The notes beneath the pieces are model-generated. The model had not been told where the DNA came from. It made no database searches and saw only the letters and a list, made by a program, of their open reading frames with translations. From Azonexus sp. (lineage in GTDB: Bacteria; Pseudomonadota; Gammaproteobacteria; Burkholderiales; Rhodocyclaceae), in assembly GCA_031260295.1 (NCBI GenBank), contig JAIRKE010000072.1, positions 1 to 43,448 on the forward strand: a DNA stretch of 43,448 nt. Reading direction: 5' to 3'. The translations under genes and the position numbers were made by a program. Below, one piece after another: positions 13,862 through 24,083 of this stretch; positions within the stretch are counted from its first letter, which is position 1, and each line of letters opens with the position of its first letter.

Positions 13862-15346
13862 TTATTGAATCTTGCTGATGTGGACGTGATTCAGCAGCTC
13901 GTTGACCGAGGCGTGCATGACTTCGGTAAAGGGTTGCGGATAGAGACCCATCCACAGGGTGCATAAGGCCAATACGCCGAGGATGGCGAACTCACGCTTG
14001 TTGATGTCGGAAAGCTTGGCAACGTGGTCGTTGGCGACATCGCCGAAGACGACCCGCTTATACATCCACAGCGAGTAGGCGGCACCCAGGATCAGCGAGG
14101 TGGCGGCGGCGAAGGCGACCCAGAAGTTGAACTGGACCGCGCCGAGGATGACCATGAACTCGCCGACAAAGCCGGAGGTCGCCGGCAGGCCGGCATTGGC
14201 CATCGAGAACAGCATGAACAGCGCGGCAAACTTCGGCATGGTGTTGACCACACCGCCGTAATCGGCGATCTGGCGGCTGTGCACGCGGTCGTACATGACG
14301 CCGATACAGAAGAACATGGCGCCGGAGACGAAACCGTGAGAAATCATCTGCACCAGGGCGCCTTCAACGCCCAGCGCGCTGAACATGAAGAAGCCGAGGG
14401 TGACGAAGCCCATATGAGCAATCGACGAATAGGCCACCAGCTTCTTCATGTCGGCCTGGACCAGGGCGACGAAGCCGATATAGACTACGGCGATCAGCGA
14501 CAAGGCAATCATCAGGCTGGCCAGTTCATGCGCGGCATCCGGCGCGATCGGCAGCGAGAAACGCAGGAAGCCGTAGGCGCCGAGCTTCAGGGCGATGGCC
14601 GCCAGCACGATGGAACCGCCTGTCGGCGCCTCGACGTGAGCATCCGGCAACCAGGTATGGACCGGCCACATCGGCACCTTGACCGCGAAGGCGATCAGGA
14701 AGGCGAGGAACAGCCAAATCTGCGGGCTCAGTTCGAGCGGCAACTGGTGCCAGTCGAGAATCGAGAAGCTGCCGCCGGAATGAATGAACAGGTAAAGCAA
14801 GGCCAGCAGGAACAGCAGCGAGCCGAACAGCGTGTAGAGGAAGAACTTGAAGGCCGCATAGACGCGGTTGGGGCCGCCCCAGACGCCGATGATCAGGTAC
14901 ATCGGAATCAGCGAAGCCTCGAAGAAAACGTAGAACAGCACGCCGTCGAGCGAGGCGAAAATGCCGTTCATCAGGCCGGACATGATCAGGAAGGCGGCGT
15001 TGTACTGGGCCACTTTCTGGGTGATCACTTCCCAGCCGGCGGCGACCACGATGACGGTGACAAAGGCATTGAGGATCACGAACAGCATCGAGATGCCGTC
15101 GACACCCAGGTGGTAATTGACGTTGAAGCGGGGAATCCAGCTTCCCATCTCGACGAACTGCATGCCGCCGTAAGCGACATCGAAACCGGCCCACAACGGG
15201 ATTGTCACCAGGAAGCTGGCGATCGCACCAACCAGGGCGAGCATCCGGGCCAGCGGCGCATTCCGGTCGGAACCGGTCAGCAGCACGATGATGCCGGCAG
15301 CGATGGGGAGCCAGATGGCGAGAGACAGCAGCGGGTAAGTCGACAT
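13862..15346 (-). CDS. nuoM: NADH-quinone oxidoreductase subunit M
   Basis: A 494-aa antiporter-like subunit of the complex I membrane arm. Diagnostic stretches are FNVNYHLGVDGISMLFV near the N-terminus, the glutamate helix ASLIPMYLIIGVWGG, the lysine helix FAVKVPMWPVHTWLPDAHVE, and DMKKLVAYSSIAHMGFV. The start is ATG 15346 (MSTYPLLSLAIWLP); the open frame continues upstream but the extension reads as shadow sequence. It lies between nuoL (32 bases) and nuoN (12 bases) in the operon. Confidence 0.97.
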   Translation of the reverse strand: MSTYPLLSLAIWLPIAAGIIVLLTGSDRNAPLARMLALVGAIASFLVTIPLWAGFDVAYGGMQFVEMGSWIPRFNVNYHLGVDGISMLFVILNAFVTVIVVAAGWEVITQKVAQYNAAFLIMSGLMNGIFASLDGVLFYVFFEASLIPMYLIIGVWGGPNRVYAAFKFFLYTLFGSLLFLLALLYLFIHSGGSFSILDWHQLPLELSPQIWLFLAFLIAFAVKVPMWPVHTWLPDAHVEAPTGGSIVLAAIALKLGAYGFLRFSLPIAPDAAHELASLMIALSLIAVVYIGFVALVQADMKKLVAYSSIAHMGFVTLGFFMFSALGVEGALVQMISHGFVSGAMFFCIGVMYDRVHSRQIADYGGVVNTMPKFAALFMLFSMANAGLPATSGFVGEFMVILGAVQFNFWVAFAAATSLILGAAYSLWMYKRVVFGDVANDHVAKLSDINKREFAILGVLALCTLWMGLYPQPFTEVMHASVNELLNHVHISKIQ

Positions 15347-15378
15347 GTTATTCCTTGCTTTTCTGCGAACGATTCGCG

Positions 15379-17406
15379 CTAGGCGCGGTTGATCCACAGG
15401 GTCATCAGCACGAAGACGCCGATGATCATGGTGAAAGCGTAGTGATAGACGTAACCGGTCTGGACCCGGCGGATGACGGTGGCGAACCAGCCAACCAGCC
15501 TGGCCGAGCCGTTGACGATCAGGCCGTCGATGACGGCAACGTCGCCGCCGCGCCACAGCCCTTTACCCAGCAAACGGGCGCCGCCGGCGAAGACGAAGTC
15601 GTTGATCTTGTCGAAGTAGTACTTGTTATCGAGCAGCGTGTAGATCGCCGAGAAGCGGCGCTGGATGGCGGCCGGGATGTCCAGGCGCTTCAGGTAGAAG
15701 AACCACGACAAGGCCACGCCAGCCAGCGCCAGATAGAGCGGTGGCGTCTTGACGGCATGCAGGGCCATCGCCAAGGGGCCGTGGAATTCGTCCAGGAACT
15801 GCGCCAGCGCCGGGTGGGCAGCGGCATCGACGTGGATGACGCCCTTGAAGAAATCGCCGGCCAGCATCGGCTCGATGCCGATATAGCCGATGATGAGCGA
15901 GGGAATGGCCAGCAGCACCAGCGGCAGCGTCACCACCCACGGCGTCTCGTGCGGCTTCTGGCCGGGCGCCAGGCCGTGATGATGGTCATGCGCCACCTCC
16001 TCGTCGTCATGATCGCCGTGATGCTCATGATGGTCGGCCTGACCGAAGCGCTCCTTGCCGTGGAAGACCAGGAAATACATGCGGAAGGAGTAGAAGGCGG
16101 TGACGAAAACGCCGGCCAGCACCGCGTAGTAGGCGAAGCCGGCACCCGGGATGGTGGAGAACTTGACCGCCTCGATGATCGAGTCCTTGGAATAGAAACC
16201 GGCCGTGAGAGGCGTGCCGATTAGCGCCAGTGAGCCGATCAGCGAGGTGATCCAGGTGATCGGCATGTACTTGCGCAGGCCGCCCATGTTGCGGATGTCC
16301 TGGTCGTGGTGCATGCCGATGATCACCGAGCCGGCGGCGAGGAACAGCAGCGCCTTGAAGAAGGCGTGCGTCATTAGGTGGAAGATCGCCACCGAATAGG
16401 CCGAAGCGCCCAGGGCAACGGTCATGTAGCCGAGCTGCGACAGCGTCGAGTAAGCGACGACGCGCTTGATGTCGTTCTGGATGATGCCGAGGAAGCCCAT
16501 GAACAGCGCGGTGATGGCACCGATGACGATGACGAAGGACAGCGCCGTGGTCGACAATTCGAACAGCGGCGACATGCGCGCCACCATGAAGATGCCGGCC
16601 GTCACCATGGTCGCCGCGTGGATCAGCGCCGAGATCGGCGTCGGGCCTTCCATCGAGTCGGGCAGCCAGACATGCAGCGGCACCTGGGCCGACTTGCCCA
16701 TGGCGCCAATGAACAGGCAGATGCAGGTAACGGTCATCAGCGACCATTGCTGCTCGCCCCAGATATTGATGGTCGTCGCGGCGAATTCCGGTGCGTTGGC
16801 GAACACCGTGGCGTAGTCGAGCGAGCCGAAATGGGCCAGGACCAAACCAATGCCGAGAAGGAAGCCGAAGTCACCGACGCGGTTGACCAGGAAGGCCTTC
16901 ATGTTGGCGAAGATGGCCGTCGGCCGGGTGTACCAGAAACCTATCAGCAGGTAGGAAACGAGGCCGACCGCTTCCCAGCCAAAGAACAACTGCATGAAGT
17001 TGTTGGCCATCACCAGCATCAGCATCGAGAAGGTGAACAGCGAGATGTAGCTGAAGAAGCGGTTGTAGCCCGGATCGTCCTGCATGTAGCCGATGGTATA
17101 GATATGCACCATCAGCGAGACGAAGGTGACGACCAGCATCATTGTCGTGGTCAGGGTGTCGATCAGGAAGCCGACTTCGAACGTGTAGTCGCCGCTGGTC
17201 ATCCAGGTGTAAACCGGGCCGTTGAAGGTGTTGCCGGCCTGCACGTCCTGGAAAATCAGCAGCGAGGCGACGAAGGCGACGGCGACACCGGCAATGGTCA
17301 CCGTATGGGCCAGCCAGCGCGGGATGACACGGCAGAACAGGCCGGCGATGATGGCCCCGAACAGGGGGGCCAGCGGCACGAGCAGATAGAGTTTTTGCAT
17401 ATTCAT
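15379..17406 (-). CDS. nuoL: NADH-quinone oxidoreductase subunit L
   Basis: A 675-aa subunit at the distal end of the complex I membrane arm, with about 16 transmembrane segments and the long lateral C-terminal helix. Signatures include WEAVGLVSYLLIGFWY, KSAQVPLHVWLPDSMEGPTP and DIKRVVAYSTLSQLGYM. An exposed loop at roughly residues 455-482 is very rich in His and Asp. I recall similar His-rich loops in other betaproteobacterial NuoL proteins, so it is probably lineage-typical, but its function is unknown. The start ATG 17406 has AAGGG 7 bases upstream, overlapping the nuoK 3' end. Confidence 0.97.
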   Translation of the reverse strand: MNMQKLYLLVPLAPLFGAIIAGLFCRVIPRWLAHTVTIAGVAVAFVASLLIFQDVQAGNTFNGPVYTWMTSGDYTFEVGFLIDTLTTTMMLVVTFVSLMVHIYTIGYMQDDPGYNRFFSYISLFTFSMLMLVMANNFMQLFFGWEAVGLVSYLLIGFWYTRPTAIFANMKAFLVNRVGDFGFLLGIGLVLAHFGSLDYATVFANAPEFAATTINIWGEQQWSLMTVTCICLFIGAMGKSAQVPLHVWLPDSMEGPTPISALIHAATMVTAGIFMVARMSPLFELSTTALSFVIVIGAITALFMGFLGIIQNDIKRVVAYSTLSQLGYMTVALGASAYSVAIFHLMTHAFFKALLFLAAGSVIIGMHHDQDIRNMGGLRKYMPITWITSLIGSLALIGTPLTAGFYSKDSIIEAVKFSTIPGAGFAYYAVLAGVFVTAFYSFRMYFLVFHGKERFGQADHHEHHGDHDDEEVAHDHHHGLAPGQKPHETPWVVTLPLVLLAIPSLIIGYIGIEPMLAGDFFKGVIHVDAAAHPALAQFLDEFHGPLAMALHAVKTPPLYLALAGVALSWFFYLKRLDIPAAIQRRFSAIYTLLDNKYYFDKINDFVFAGGARLLGKGLWRGGDVAVIDGLIVNGSARLVGWFATVIRRVQTGYVYHYAFTMIIGVFVLMTLWINRA

Positions 17407-17408
17407 GA

Positions 17409-17720
17409 TTAACCCTTCAGGCTGCCCAGGTCATCCACGTGGATGCTCTTGAGGTTACGGAACAGCACGATCAGGATGGCCAGACCGATCGCCGACTCGG
17501 CGGCGGCCACCGTCAGGATGAAGAAAACGAAAACCTGTCCCGACAGATCGCCCAGGAAATGCGAAAAAGCGACGAAGTTCATGTTGACCGCGAGCAGCAT
17601 CAGTTCGATGGCCATCAGCAGCACCAGCAGGTTCTTCCGGTTGAGGAAGATACCGACCACGCTGATCGCGAACAGGATCGCGCCGAGGATCAGGAAATGC
17701 GAAAGGGTGAGAGTAAGCAT
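17409..17720 (-). CDS. nuoK: NADH-quinone oxidoreductase subunit K
   Basis: A 103-aa, three-helix membrane subunit of complex I (family usually 100-102). The conserved buried glutamates are present in [19 protein letters not shown] and in [17 protein letters not shown]. It lies between nuoJ (14 bases) and nuoL (2-base gap). Confidence 0.96.
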   Translation of the reverse strand: MLTLTLSHFLILGAILFAISVVGIFLNRKNLLVLLMAIELMLLAVNMNFVAFSHFLGDLSGQVFVFFILTVAAAESAIGLAILIVLFRNLKSIHVDDLGSLKG

Positions 17721-17734
17721 GGTCGTCCCGGAAC

Positions 17735-18331
17735 TCAGTCTTTTTCAACCGGCATCTGCAGCACGCGGACGCGATCCTTCGCCTTGACGAAGACCTGCTG
17801 ATTCGGATTGGTGTTCTTGGTTTTCTTCGGCCCACGATAGGTCAGTACGATGGCCGCGACCATGCCGACCAGCAGCACGATGGAGGCCAGTTCGAATGGA
17901 TAGACGAAATCGGTGAACATCAGGGCGCCGATTTCCTTGGTGTTGGAAACCCCGGGCGCGACAGCGGCTGCCGCGGCCGGCTTCTGGAGATGCCGACTGC
18001 CGAGCACCAGGCCCATTTCCAGGACCATCAGCAGGCCAAGCACGGCGCCGAGCGGCAGATAGCTCCAGAAGCCCTGGCGGATGCGGTCGATATTGACGTC
18101 GAGCATCATCACCACGAACAGGAACAGCACCATGACCGCGCCGACATAGACGAGGATGATGGCGATGGCCAGGAACTCGGCCTGCAGCAAGGCCCAGATG
18201 CCGCCACAGGTGAAGAAGGCCAGGATCAGGTGCAGCGCGGCGTGGACCGGGTTGCGCGCAGTAATCACGCGCAGCGCCGCGAAGACCAGAATCGCCGACA
18301 GGAAGAAAAAAACCAGGGTTTGAAAATCCAT
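17735..18331 (-). CDS. nuoJ: NADH-quinone oxidoreductase subunit J
   Basis: A 198-aa, five-helix membrane subunit of complex I next to the quinone chamber. The helix with the pi-bulge is recognisable in [22 protein letters not shown] polar, Ala-rich segment joins helices 4 and 5, as in other proteobacterial NuoJ, and the charged C-terminal tail includes a [25 protein letters not shown] end. ATG 18331 is preferred, with AGGTG 6 bases upstream; a GTG at 18340 would add three residues. Confidence 0.95.
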   Translation of the reverse strand: MDFQTLVFFFLSAILVFAALRVITARNPVHAALHLILAFFTCGGIWALLQAEFLAIAIILVYVGAVMVLFLFVVMMLDVNIDRIRQGFWSYLPLGAVLGLLMVLEMGLVLGSRHLQKPAAAAAVAPGVSNTKEIGALMFTDFVYPFELASIVLLVGMVAAIVLTYRGPKKTKNTNPNQQVFVKAKDRVRVLQMPVEKD

Positions 18332-18343
18332 CGCGAACACCTG

Positions 18344-18832
18344 TTATCGGTAGGGCGCGTCGAGCGCGCGATCTTCGGCGATCTGCGCTTCATAGCGGTC
18401 GCCATTGGCCAGCAGCATCGGCTTGGTGTAGTACAAATCGCCGCGCTTCTCGCCGTGGTACTCGAAAACCCGGGTCTCGACGATGGCGTCGACCGGGCAT
18501 GCTTCCTCGCAGAAGCCGCAGAAAATGCACTTGGTCAGATCGATGTCGTAGCGGGTCGTGCGCCGCGAACCGTCGTCACGCGGTTCGGCCTCGATGGTGA
18601 TCGCCAGCGCCGGGCAGACGGCTTCGCACAGTTTGCAGGCGATGCAGCGTTCCTCGCCGTTCTCATAGCGACGCAGGGCGTGCAGGCCACGGAAGCGGAA
18701 GCTCTGCGGCGTTTTTTCCTCGGGATACTGGACGGTGATTTTGCGGGCAAAGAAATACCTGCCCGTCACCGCCATCCCTTTCAACAACTCCTTGAGGAGG
18801 AGGCTGTTGAAGATTTCCTTCATCGAACCCAT
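18344..18832 (-). CDS. nuoI: NADH-quinone oxidoreductase subunit I (two [4Fe-4S] clusters)
   Basis: A 162-aa ferredoxin-like subunit carrying clusters N6a and N6b, which pass electrons from NuoG towards NuoB. Both ferredoxin motifs are intact: C63, C66, C69, C73 and C102, C105, C108, C112, each ending CP. Start ATG 18832 with GAGGGG upstream, overlapping the end of nuoH; an in-frame ATG at 18823 is the alternative. It lies 10 bases after nuoH and 3-12 bases before nuoJ. Confidence 0.97.
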   Translation of the reverse strand: MGSMKEIFNSLLLKELLKGMAVTGRYFFARKITVQYPEEKTPQSFRFRGLHALRRYENGEERCIACKLCEAVCPALAITIEAEPRDDGSRRTTRYDIDLTKCIFCGFCEEACPVDAIVETRVFEYHGEKRGDLYYTKPMLLANGDRYEAQIAEDRALDAPYR

Positions 18833-18842
18833 TACGCGCCCC

Positions 18843-19892
18843 TCACTTCCAGATATTCAGCGGCGACATCATCCAGACGCCGACGACGACGAGCCAGATC
18901 AGACAGATCGGCAGAAACACTTTCCAGCCCAGGCGCATGATCTGGTCGTAGCGATAGCGCGGGAAGGTGGCGCGGAACCAGAGATACAGGAACAAGACGG
19001 AGCAAATCTTGGCAAACAACCAGACGATGCCGTCCGGCAGGAAGCCGACTGGAGACGACCAGCCGCCGAGGAACAACAGCGAGGTCAGCGTGGCGACCAG
19101 GATCATGTTGGCGTATTCGGCCAGGAAGAACAGCGCGAAGGCCATGCCAGAGTATTCAACGTGGAAGCCGGCGACGATTTCCGACTCGCCCTCGGCGACG
19201 TCGAACGGCGCCCGGTTCAACTCGGCGGTACCGGCAATCAGGTAGACGACGAACATTGGCAGCAGCGGCAGCCAGTTCCAGGACAGGAAGTTCAGGCCAT
19301 AGCTGGCGAACAGGCCGGACTGCTGGCCGTTGACGATGGCCACCAAGTTCAGGCTGTTGGACACCATCAGCACGCCGATCAGCGAGAAACCCATGGCGAC
19401 CTCATACGACACCATCTGCGCCGCCGAGCGCATGGCGCCGAGGAAGGCGTACTTGGAGTTCGAGGCCCAGCCGGACAGGATCACGCCATAAACGCCCATC
19501 GAGGTGATGGCCATGATGTAGAGCAGGCTGGCGTCGATGTTGGCCAACACCAGCGTGTCGGTGAAGGGCACCACGGCCCAGGCCGCCAGCGCCGACGCGA
19601 TGGCCAGCATCGGGGCGATCAGGAAGATCCCCTTATTGGCGCTGCTGGGAACGATGATTTCCTTGAACAGCAGCTTCAGGCCGTCGGCAATCGGCTGGAT
19701 CAGACCAAACGGACCGGTCCGGTTAGGGCCGATACGCACCTGCATGAAGCCGATCACCTTGCGCTCGAAATAGGTCAGATAAGCGACGCCGAGCATCAGC
19801 GGGGCGACGATCAGGACAATTTTCACCAGGGTCCACACCGCCGGCCAAGCAGCACCGAAAAGCCCGGTGCCAAAATGCATCAGTGCGTCCAT
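18843..19892 (-). CDS. nuoH: NADH-quinone oxidoreductase subunit H
   Basis: A 349-aa membrane subunit that links the quinone site to the membrane arm, with about eight helices. Family hallmarks are [18 protein letters not shown] near the N-terminus, [20 protein letters not shown], and [19 protein letters not shown] near the C-terminus. The start codon abuts the nuoG stop (TAAATG), consistent with translational coupling. Confidence 0.98.
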   Translation of the reverse strand: MDALMHFGTGLFGAAWPAVWTLVKIVLIVAPLMLGVAYLTYFERKVIGFMQVRIGPNRTGPFGLIQPIADGLKLLFKEIIVPSSANKGIFLIAPMLAIASALAAWAVVPFTDTLVLANIDASLLYIMAITSMGVYGVILSGWASNSKYAFLGAMRSAAQMVSYEVAMGFSLIGVLMVSNSLNLVAIVNGQQSGLFASYGLNFLSWNWLPLLPMFVVYLIAGTAELNRAPFDVAEGESEIVAGFHVEYSGMAFALFFLAEYANMILVATLTSLLFLGGWSSPVGFLPDGIVWLFAKICSVLFLYLWFRATFPRYRYDQIMRLGWKVFLPICLIWLVVVGVWMMSPLNIWK

Positions 19893-22223
19893 TTATGCAC
19901 GCTCCACGGAAATCGAACCGAACATCTCGCCCAGGCCGGCAGTGCTGGCATGCGCCGCGGCCACCCGGATACAACCAGCCGGAACGGAATTGTCGAGCTT
20001 GAGCGGCAACACCGCTTCGCCTTGCCCCTGGCGGACCTTGACCGTCGTGCCGGTGGTCAGACCCAGTTCGCCCAGCGTCTGCTCGCAAACGCGGGCACTC
20101 GGAGCGACCGCATCGGCCGTCTGCTGCAGGGCCGGCGCCCGGCGGACCAACGGATCGGCAAAATTGATCGGCACGTCGGCAATCCGCTGCAAACCACTGA
20201 CTGCGGCCGGCAGAGCGATAGCCACGCCGTTCAGCGCATTATCCAGGCCAGTGATGAACTCTTTACCCACGCCCAGTGCTTCATCGCGCACCGCTTCGCT
20301 GGTGTCGTAAGCGAAGCCGGCAAGGTTCAGCACATTACCGAGCACACGCAGCACCTTCCAGGCCGGACGGGCATCGCCGCGCGCCTTGACGACGCCATTG
20401 AAGCTCTGAATACGGCCTTCGGTATTGACGAAGGTGCCGGCCGTTTCGGTATAGGGAGCGATCGGCAGCATCACGTCGGCGTATTCGAGGGCCGGCGCAT
20501 GCTTGAAGGCAGACATGAAGACCACCAGGCTGGCCTGCTTCAGGGCGCCGAGCACCAATTGCGGATTGGCGCAATCGAACTCCGGCTCAATACCCATCAG
20601 CACATAGGCCTTGCGCGGCTGCTCGAACATCTGTCGGGCATTGGCGCCGCTGGGCAGCGCACCGGCGGCATGGGCGCCGACGGTATTGGCCCCTTCGCCA
20701 AGGAAGCCGAGCGTGGCGCCGGTCAGCCGGGCCAGTTCCTGCGCCAGCGCATGCAGTTGCGCTGCGGCGGCGGACTGGGTAGCGACATTGCCGAGGAAAA
20801 CGGCACGCTTTTCGCCCTCGACTAGGCTCTGGGCAATCGCCTGAGCAGATGCGTCGACCGTGACGGACGCGAGGCCGGCCGGTACAAGGGCACCCTTCAG
20901 TTCGGCGGCGGCCTTGACGACGGCGCCCAGCGCGGCAGCCAGTTGTGCCGGGGCGACGACTACGTTCTGGTACAGATTGATCAGTTGATCGTCGTTGGCC
21001 ACCGACAGCAGGCTGACCTTGGTAGTTTTCTTGGCCGCCTGACGCAGGCGTTGGGCGATCAGCGGATGATCCTTGCGCAGGAAGGAGCCGACCACCAGCG
21101 CCGCGTCGAGATCCTTGATCTCCGCCAGGCGCAGGCCGAGCCACGGGGTGCCGGCGCGCTTGCCGTCGGCGGCGAAATCGCCCTGGCGCGGACGGAAATC
21201 GATATTGCTGCTGCCCAGACCACGCATAACCTTGCCCAGCAGGAACAATTCCTCGACCGTGCAGGACTGAGCCGCCAGCGCCGCGAGGGCAGCGCCGCCA
21301 TGCTCGCGGGCGACATCCTTGAGGCCGTGGGCGACATAGTCGAGCGCCACGTTCCAATCGACCTCGCGCCACTCGCCACCCTGCTTGACCATCGGCTTGG
21401 TCAAGCGCTCCTCGGAATTCAGGGCCTGATAGGAGAAACGCTCCTTATCGGCAATCCAGCATTCATTGACTGCTTCGTTCTCGCGCGGCAGCACGCGCAT
21501 CACGTTGTCGTGCTTGACCTGGACGACCAGATTGGCGCCAACGGAATCATGCGGACTGACCGACTTGCGCCGCTGCAGTTCCCAGGAGCGGGCGGTGTAG
21601 CGGAAAGGCTTCGAGGTCAGGGCGCCGACCGGGCACAGATCGATCATGTTGCCCGACAGTTCGGAATCGACAGTACGACCGAGGAAAGTGGTGATCTCGG
21701 AATGCATGTTGCGGTTGGCCATGCCGAGTTCCATGATGCCGGCGACTTCCTGGCCAAAACGGACGCAACGGGTACAGTGGATGCAGCGGCTCATTTCCTC
21801 CATGGAAATCAGCGGACCGACGTTCTTGTGGAAGACGACGTGCTTTTCTTCGCTGTAGCGGCTTTTCATCGGGCCGTAGCCGACCGACATGTCCTGCAAC
21901 TGGCATTCGCCACCCTGGTCGCAGATCGGGCAATCGAGCGGGTGGTTGATGAGCAGGAATTCCATCACGCCCTTCTGCGCCTTGACGGCCAGCTCGGAAT
22001 GCGTGAACACCTTCATGCCGTTGGTCACCGGCGTCGCACAGGCCGGCAGGGGCTTCGGCGCCTTCTCCACCTGGACCAGACACATCCGGCAGTTGGCGGC
22101 GATCGACAATTTCTTGTGGTAGCAGAAATGCGGGATATAGACCCCGACCTGCTGCGCGGCATCCATCACCGTGCTGCCGTCGGGCACTTGCGCTTTCTTG
22201 CCGTCGATGTCGATTTCTAGCAT
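19893..22223 (-). CDS. nuoG: NADH-quinone oxidoreductase subunit G
   Basis: A 776-aa iron-sulfur subunit of the peripheral arm. The N-terminal [2Fe-2S] domain has cysteines in PHFCYHKK, NCRMC and LPAC. The His/Cys-ligated cluster motif follows in NHPLDCPICDQGGEC, then the [4Fe-4S] cysteines RCIHCTRC with the distal one in MIDLCPVGALTSK. The remainder is a molybdopterin-oxidoreductase-like fold that has no cofactor in this family. Start MLEIDIDGKKAQVPDG at ATG 22223. A 58-base gap separates it from nuoF, one of the longest in the operon, and I see no promoter or hairpin in it. Confidence 0.97.
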   Translation of the reverse strand: MLEIDIDGKKAQVPDGSTVMDAAQQVGVYIPHFCYHKKLSIAANCRMCLVQVEKAPKPLPACATPVTNGMKVFTHSELAVKAQKGVMEFLLINHPLDCPICDQGGECQLQDMSVGYGPMKSRYSEEKHVVFHKNVGPLISMEEMSRCIHCTRCVRFGQEVAGIMELGMANRNMHSEITTFLGRTVDSELSGNMIDLCPVGALTSKPFRYTARSWELQRRKSVSPHDSVGANLVVQVKHDNVMRVLPRENEAVNECWIADKERFSYQALNSEERLTKPMVKQGGEWREVDWNVALDYVAHGLKDVAREHGGAALAALAAQSCTVEELFLLGKVMRGLGSSNIDFRPRQGDFAADGKRAGTPWLGLRLAEIKDLDAALVVGSFLRKDHPLIAQRLRQAAKKTTKVSLLSVANDDQLINLYQNVVVAPAQLAAALGAVVKAAAELKGALVPAGLASVTVDASAQAIAQSLVEGEKRAVFLGNVATQSAAAAQLHALAQELARLTGATLGFLGEGANTVGAHAAGALPSGANARQMFEQPRKAYVLMGIEPEFDCANPQLVLGALKQASLVVFMSAFKHAPALEYADVMLPIAPYTETAGTFVNTEGRIQSFNGVVKARGDARPAWKVLRVLGNVLNLAGFAYDTSEAVRDEALGVGKEFITGLDNALNGVAIALPAAVSGLQRIADVPINFADPLVRRAPALQQTADAVAPSARVCEQTLGELGLTTGTTVKVRQGQGEAVLPLKLDNSVPAGCIRVAAAHASTAGLGEMFGSISVERA

Positions 22224-22281
22224 GTCGCTACCTTGTAGCCCGTTTTTTCGTAAATTCTTTCGTTACCAAGCCGCGCCATCA

Positions 22282-23610
22282 TCAGGCCGGAATCTTGTGG
22301 AAGCCGCTGCCGGCCCATTGCACATCCTTGGGCACCAGGCAGCATTTGTGTTCGATGTGGTGCTCGAACTCGCTGCGGAAATGTTTGATGAAGCTCTGCA
22401 CCGGGAAGGCCGCCGCATCGCCCAGTGCACAGATGGTGCGACCGGCGATGTTGCCGAGCACGCTATTGAGCAGATCCAGGTCTTCCGGCTTGCCCAACCC
22501 GTTCTCAATGCGGTGCACCACCTTGTACATCCAGGCCGTGCCTTCGCGACAGGGCGTGCACTGGCCGCAGGATTCCTCGTGATAGAAGAAGGACAGGCGC
22601 TCCAGCGCCTTGACCATGCACACCGTCTCGTCCATGACGATGACCGCGCCGGAACCGAGCATCGACCCGGCCTTGCTGATCGAGTCGTAATCCATGGTGC
22701 AATCCATGATCACCTCGCCCGGCAACACCGGCGCCGACGAGCCGCCCGGGATGACGGCCTTCAGCTTGCGGCCACCGCGCATACCACCGCACATTTCGAG
22801 CAGCGTGGCGAACGAAGTACCGAGTGGGATTTCATAGTTGCCCGGCCGATTGACGTGACCAGAGACCGAGAACAGCTTGGTGCCGCCGTTGTTCGGCTTG
22901 CCCAGGTTGAGGAACGCCTCGCCGCCCATCTTCAGGATGAAGGGAATGGCAGCGAAGGTTTCCGTGTTGTTGATCGTGGTCGGCTTGCCGTACAGGCCGA
23001 AGGAGGCCGGGAACGGTGGCTTGAAGCGCGGCTGGCCCTTCTTGCCTTCGATCGATTCGAGCAGCGCGGTTTCCTCGCCGCAGATGTAGGCACCGTAGCC
23101 GTGGTGGGCAAACAGTTCGAAATTGAAACCGGAACCGAGAATGTTCTGGCCGATGAAGCCGGCGGCGCGGGCTTCGTCGAGTGCTTCCTCGAAACGCTGA
23201 TAGATTTCCCAGATTTCGCCATGGACATAGTTGTAACCGCGAGTGGCGCCCATCGCGTAGGCGGCGATGGCCATCCCCTCGATGACCGCATGCGGGTTGT
23301 AGCGCATGATGTCGCGGTCCTTGAAGGTACCCGGCTCGCCTTCGTCGGTATTGCAGACGACGTACTTGTCGCCGGGGAAGGAGCGCGGCATGAAGGACCA
23401 CTTCAGGCCGGTCGGGAAGCCGGCGCCACCGCGGCCGCGCAGCACCGATTGCTTGACTTCGCTGATGACTTCTTCCTGCGTCAGCTTGCTTTCCAGGATG
23501 CGCTGCAACTGGGCATAGCCACCGCGAGCGACGTAATCCTTGAGGCGCCAGCCGTGGTCGCCGTCCAGCCCCGCCATCAGGACGCCATTGATCGAACCCA
23601 GCATGGCCAT
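22282..23610 (-). CDS. nuoF: NADH-quinone oxidoreductase subunit F (NADH/FMN-binding)
   Basis: A 442-aa subunit that binds NADH and FMN and the N3 [4Fe-4S] cluster, the entry point for electrons. Visible motifs are the nucleotide/FMN loops [15 protein letters not shown] and [17 protein letters not shown], and the cluster motif [12 protein letters not shown] with a distal Cys in [10 protein letters not shown] 23610 is chosen: it overlaps the nuoE stop as TAATG and has GAGGAG 8 bases upstream. ATG 23604 and GTG 23619 are alternatives. Confidence 0.97.
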   Translation of the reverse strand: MAMLGSINGVLMAGLDGDHGWRLKDYVARGGYAQLQRILESKLTQEEVISEVKQSVLRGRGGAGFPTGLKWSFMPRSFPGDKYVVCNTDEGEPGTFKDRDIMRYNPHAVIEGMAIAAYAMGATRGYNYVHGEIWEIYQRFEEALDEARAAGFIGQNILGSGFNFELFAHHGYGAYICGEETALLESIEGKKGQPRFKPPFPASFGLYGKPTTINNTETFAAIPFILKMGGEAFLNLGKPNNGGTKLFSVSGHVNRPGNYEIPLGTSFATLLEMCGGMRGGRKLKAVIPGGSSAPVLPGEVIMDCTMDYDSISKAGSMLGSGAVIVMDETVCMVKALERLSFFYHEESCGQCTPCREGTAWMYKVVHRIENGLGKPEDLDLLNSVLGNIAGRTICALGDAAAFPVQSFIKHFRSEFEHHIEHKCCLVPKDVQWAGSGFHKIPA

Positions 23611-24083
23611 TATTTGCACTCCTCAAGCAGCTTGTCGATCTGCTCCGGGTGCATGTGGCTGCACATCGAACGGTTGTTGACGATGAACACCGGCGCATCG
23701 CCGCAAGCTCCCATGCATTCACCTTCCTTGAGCGTGAACTTGCCGTCCGGCGTCGTCTCGCCATAGCCAATGCCGAGCTTTTTCTGTAGGTACTCGCCGG
23801 CGTGATAGCCGCCGGACAAGGCGCAAGGCAGGTTGGTACAGACCGTGATCTTGTACTTGCCGACCGGCTTGACGTCGTACATGTTGTAGAAGGTCGCCAC
23901 CTCGTAGGCCGCGATGGGCGGCATCCCGAGATAGCCGGCGACGGCCTCGATGGCCTCGGCCGGCAGCCAGCCCTTTTCTTCTTGGGCATGGGCCAGACAG
24001 GCCATTACGGCGGACTGTTTCTGATCGGCGGGGTACTTGGCGACCTCGCGGGCGAACTTCTGGAGGGTTTCAGCGGAAAACAT
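23610..24083 (-). CDS. nuoE: NADH-quinone oxidoreductase subunit E ([2Fe-2S])
   Basis: A 157-aa subunit carrying the N1a [2Fe-2S] cluster on a thioredoxin-like fold. The four ligands are C82, C87, C123 and C127 (VCTNLPC and [11 protein letters not shown]). A helical N-terminal domain precedes it. The start overlaps the nuoD stop as TGATG, and the stop overlaps the nuoF start by one base, so all three genes look translationally coupled. Confidence 0.97.
   Translation of the reverse strand: MFSAETLQKFAREVAKYPADQKQSAVMACLAHAQEEKGWLPAEAIEAVAGYLGMPPIAAYEVATFYNMYDVKPVGKYKITVCTNLPCALSGGYHAGEYLQKKLGIGYGETTPDGKFTLKEGECMGACGDAPVFIVNNRSMCSHMHPEQIDKLLEECK

Noticed and set aside
12320..17412. Long plus-strand frames (up to about 466 aa) opposite nuoN, nuoM and nuoL
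   Set aside because: His/Gln/Asp/Glu-rich translations are mirror images of membrane-protein codons; no start signals or domains.
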